A stretch of DNA of 8,685 bases. It comes from an uncultured Opitutaceae bacterium. Lineage in GTDB: Bacteria > Verrucomicrobiota > Verrucomicrobiae > Opitutales > Opitutaceae. A program made the position numbers and the translations under genes. Shown here one piece after another: positions 6,814 to 8,685 of this stretch (its first letter is position 1; the number at the start of each line of letters is the position of its first letter). The stretch covers positions 1 through 8,685 of the forward strand of contig CAMLSH010000144.1 in NCBI GenBank assembly GCA_946482625.1. The letters are read 5' to 3'. The notes beneath the pieces were generated by a model that did not search any database, had not been told where the DNA came from, and saw only the letters and a program-made list of their open reading frames with translations.

Positions 6814-8278
6814 AGAGAACTCCCTCCAGGCTGAAACGTTGAGCGGACGGCAGTGCCGCCCCGGACATGGGAACGGGAACGATCACGCGGGCTGCTTCAT
6901 TGAAGCGTGCGCGCAGCGGGCTCTTTACCAGCTGCTTTTGGAAGGTCGCCAGCGCTTCACGCGCGGTCTCTTCGTCACCGTCGATCAGTCCATCGACCCG
7001 AAATGACCAGGATTGGCCTGGGCTATCCCACTTCACGCTAAAATCAGTCAGGTTCGCGTCAGCCGGCAGCACGGTCGCGATGAACGTGAGAAAACGGGAG
7101 GGCACGGGCGGCAGACGATCGTCGGCGGCCTCCGCGATCAGGGTACGATATTTTTCCGCGGTGGCATTTCGTTCGATGAGTCGCTCGCGGGTTTCCTGTA
7201 GCGAGGTCTCGTTTGCGCGCAGATCGGCGAGGCGAATCCGCTCTGTTTGCCAGTGAGCGGCGCGCGACCAGGCATCGAGTGCCATGAGTCCGAGACCGAG
7301 CCAGCACCCGGCGACGAGAACGCGGCGGGCGAATTGATTGCGTCGCTTCCGGCCGAGGTATCCGGCAACCAGATTCACGGGATGACGCGGCGTCAGACGC
7401 GCGACTGCCTGCAACCAATCCGACGGAGACGAAGGATGGACGACAATTTCCTTGTCGGCACCGCAACGCGCCTGCACCTCGGCACGCGCTGTGTCGGTCG
7501 CCGGGCCGAGCAACCCGACCCGGGTGATGATGGAGCCGAATTGCTGCTTCGCGTAGAGCAGCGAGCGATTCACCTCCACGCCGAGACGAGCAGGATCGGC
7601 CTCCCATCGCGCGAGCAAGGTGCGTGAGAAAAGGAGCTGCCCGTCGCTGCGGGCGGCGAGAACGGTTGTCGCCGTGCCGGTGTCCGCGGCCAGCAGCACG
7701 GGCTGCTCCTTCGGCGTATCCAAAGATTCAAGCACGAGCTGAAACGGGACCGACAACGGCAGCAGTCGTGTGAGGTCGAGCCGGCGGGCGAGCAGCACGC
7801 TGTTGATCCGGCCATAGAAGGCCGACGGCAGCATGTGCAGAACGAAACCCGCTTCCTGACGGGTCGAGAGCGTGCGCTGGCTGATCCAGAGCACGGGTTC
7901 GTTTTCCTTTTCGTAACGCTCGACCCGTCCGCGCAAATAAGACCGAGAGGCCGAATCGGAGAACGCCGGCGCCTGCTCTGCTTGGTGGACGAATCGATCG
8001 TGAGCGAGCAGCAGAAAAACCTCCTCGCCAGCGAATTTGAGCGCATTGAGCGCGGCATCGAACGCCGCCTCGAAATCGTCGAGCGTGTCCACCGGGGACT
8101 CGCACTGCCACGACGACACCAGCGTTTGCTTGCGAAACGTGGCCGCATGAAAAGAGCCGTGCGCCCAGACGATCCCGAGCGTGTCACGCGTACGCCGCAA
8201 CGCGGAGCGCACCGGCGGTTTTGCAGATGAACTCCTGGCCGGCAAAGTCGAAGGTGTGATCTCTGAAGACGGTGTCAT
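6803..8278 (-). CDS. Fused PilM-PilN-type pilus assembly protein (MshI-like cytoplasmic domain plus PilN-like periplasmic domain)
   Basis: The 491-residue protein joins two normally separate parts. Residues about 33-300 resemble the actin-like PilM/MshI/GspL cytoplasmic domain, including VLLAADTGTATTVLAARSDG (194-213) as the second phosphate-binding strand-turn and EVNRSLLYAKQQF before the last subdomain. A basic stretch GRKRRNQFARR (309-319) precedes one membrane segment (about 319-337). A coiled-coil-like stretch (about 345-380) and a PilN-like periplasmic domain follow (FLTFIATVLPADANLTDFSVKW...WSFRVDG...ALATFQKQL...RFSLEGVLF). The same topology occurs in GspL of type II systems. The usual PilM phosphate-1 signature (GIDIG-type) is replaced by GIVWAHGSF (35-43), so ATP binding is doubtful. 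I chose the ATG at 8276-8278 because it shares ATGA with the stop of the upstream gene; a GTG at 8288-8290 would add four residues. The gene sits just before the PilO-like gene. Confidence 0.85.
   Translation of the reverse strand: MTPSSEITPSTLPARSSSAKPPVRSALRRTRDTLGIVWAHGSFHAATFRKQTLVSSWQCESPVDTLDDFEAAFDAALNALKFAGEEVFLLLAHDRFVHQAEQAPAFSDSASRSYLRGRVERYEKENEPVLWISQRTLSTRQEAGFVLHMLPSAFYGRINSVLLARRLDLTRLLPLSVPFQLVLESLDTPKEQPVLLAADTGTATTVLAARSDGQLLFSRTLLARWEADPARLGVEVNRSLLYAKQQFGSIITRVGLLGPATDTARAEVQARCGADKEIVVHPSSPSDWLQAVARLTPRHPVNLVAGYLGRKRRNQFARRVLVAGCWLGLGLMALDAWSRAAHWQTERIRLADLRANETSLQETRERLIERNATAEKYRTLIAEAADDRLPPVPSRFLTFIATVLPADANLTDFSVKWDSPGQSWSFRVDGLIDGDEETAREALATFQKQLVKSPLRARFNEAARVIVPVPMSGAALPSAQRFSLEGVLFEN
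6820..6827 (-). promoter_or_regulatory. Ribosome-binding site that decides the TTG start of the PilO-like gene
   Basis: On the minus strand this reads GGAGGGAG, with its last base 6 nt before the TTG at 6811-6813. It is inside the last codons of the PilM-PilN gene. No other plausible start nearby has a comparable site, so it supports initiation at TTG and translation coupled to the upstream gene. Confidence 0.7.
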
Positions 8279-8685
8279 TTGGAGATCCACTGAGATCCGT
8301 TGAACTCGAAAGTGATGTCATTCGTGCCGACGACGTAGGTGTAGTTGGGCGATGCGCCGTTGGCTGCCGCAAAAAGCTCGAGCCTGTCCCTGGTGCGCAG
8401 CGCAGGGGCGATCGTCACGGTGGCGTTGGCAACCAGGTTGATCGCCGGGCCAGGCGTCGCGTTGTACCGGGTGATGCGGTAACTCGCCGTCACTGGTGGA
8501 ATGGTCGTAGTGGAGCTGTTGTTTCCATTGCCATTGCCGTTCCCATTTCCGTTCCCATTTCCATTGTTGCCATTGCCGTTTCCGTTCCCATTTCCGCCAG
8601 AGGTGTTGGTCGTGACGGTGCTGCCGGAAATGTTGTTCAGGGCGATGGCGACGGTCTGAAGTTCTTCGCGGTAAGTCGGCTTGAA
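8275..8685 (-). CDS. C-terminal 136 residues of an unknown protein with an Asn-Gly repeat linker (cut by window edge)
   Basis: The frame is open from the right window edge to a TGA at 8275-8277, so the start lies outside. The visible part begins FKPTYREELQTVAIALNNIS. A run of alternating Gly and Asn follows (about residues 35-56 of the visible part), then a Thr/Pro-rich joint (STTTIPPV) and a C-terminal beta-rich domain (TASYRITRYNATPGPAINLV, YTYVVGTNDITFEFNGSQWISK) that ends in a strand-like tail. The composition (Asn, Thr, Ser, Gly; no cysteine; few charges) fits an exported protein. It overlaps the PilM-PilN gene by 4 bp (ATGA), so it belongs to the pilus operon. A minor pilin, pseudopilin or pilus-associated surface protein is plausible, but I recognise no family. 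An internal GTG near 8493 is in the same frame but would cut off the linker, and is not a likely start. Confidence 0.75.
   Translation of the reverse strand, partial: FKPTYREELQTVAIALNNISGSTVTTNTSGGNGNGNGNGNNGNGNGNGNGNGNGNNSSTTTIPPVTASYRITRYNATPGPAINLVANATVTIAPALRTRDRLELFAAANGASPNYTYVVGTNDITFEFNGSQWISK
8518..8598 (-). repeat. Hexanucleotide-type coding repeat (Gly-Asn codon pairs)
   Basis: About 27 codons alternate between GGN (Gly) and AAY (Asn), with a few Asn-Asn or Gly-Gly breaks. On the plus strand this appears as GTTCCC/ATTTCC/ATTGCC-like units. Third positions vary, so the amino-acid pattern is more regular than the DNA, but blocks such as GGAAATGGGAAC recur almost exactly. It lies inside the unknown protein at the right edge and encodes its flexible linker. 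Confidence 0.85.

Noticed and set aside
8279..8290. A GTG start at 8288-8290 for the PilM-PilN gene, adding four residues.
   Set aside because: The ATG at 8276-8278 overlaps the upstream stop as ATGA, a common coupling arrangement, and the extra residues add no recognisable motif.
8518..8598. The regular repeat as a possible CRISPR array or regulatory repeat.
   Set aside because: Units are about six bases with no spacers, and the stretch is in frame inside a coding sequence, so it is a coding microsatellite-like linker.

Overview
The window is GC-rich and densely packed, and it reads as a bacterial chromosome. Gene content points to a Gram-negative, diderm organism: there is an outer-membrane secretin and an inner-membrane PilM/N/O/P-type assembly platform. 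A fused PilM-PilN protein, an MSHA-type secretin and a secreted propeller glycosidase together would fit the Verrucomicrobiota (an Opitutaceae-like bacterium). That placement is inference from style and content, not from a marker gene.

Layout from left to right. (1) Positions 1-1045, minus strand: the first 348 codons of a ComM/YifB-type Mg-chelatase-like AAA+ ATPase, cut by the window edge. (2) A 246-bp divergent intergenic region. (3) Positions 1292-2419, plus strand: an exported five-bladed beta-propeller protein resembling GH43/GH117/GH130-type glycoside hydrolases. (4) A 162-bp convergent intergenic region with no clear intrinsic terminator. (5) Positions 2582-8685, minus strand, transcribed right to left: one tightly packed gene cluster. 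In transcription order it holds the C-terminal part of an unknown protein with an Asn-Gly repeat linker, a PilM-PilN fusion, a PilO-like protein, a PilP-like protein, an MshL/PilQ-type secretin, a REC-GGDEF response regulator, and a stand-alone HD-GYP protein.

The large cluster is best read as an operon. Successive genes overlap by 4, 11, 20 and 4 bp or are separated by only 13 and 40 bp. The first five genes would build the trans-envelope alignment complex and outer-membrane pore of a type IV pilus (MSHA-like) or related type II secretion machine. The last two encode a predicted phosphorylation-controlled diguanylate cyclase and a predicted c-di-GMP phosphodiesterase. This suggests that assembly or use of the pilus is tied to local c-di-GMP turnover. 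No motor ATPase, platform protein, prepilin peptidase or confirmed pilin lies in the window; they may lie beyond the right edge, upstream in the same operon.

No rRNA, tRNA, CRISPR array, insertion sequence or phage gene was recognised. The most interesting points are the c-di-GMP make/break pair at the end of a pilus operon, the fused PilM-PilN protein with a degenerate nucleotide-binding signature, and the Asn-Gly repeat protein at the right edge.
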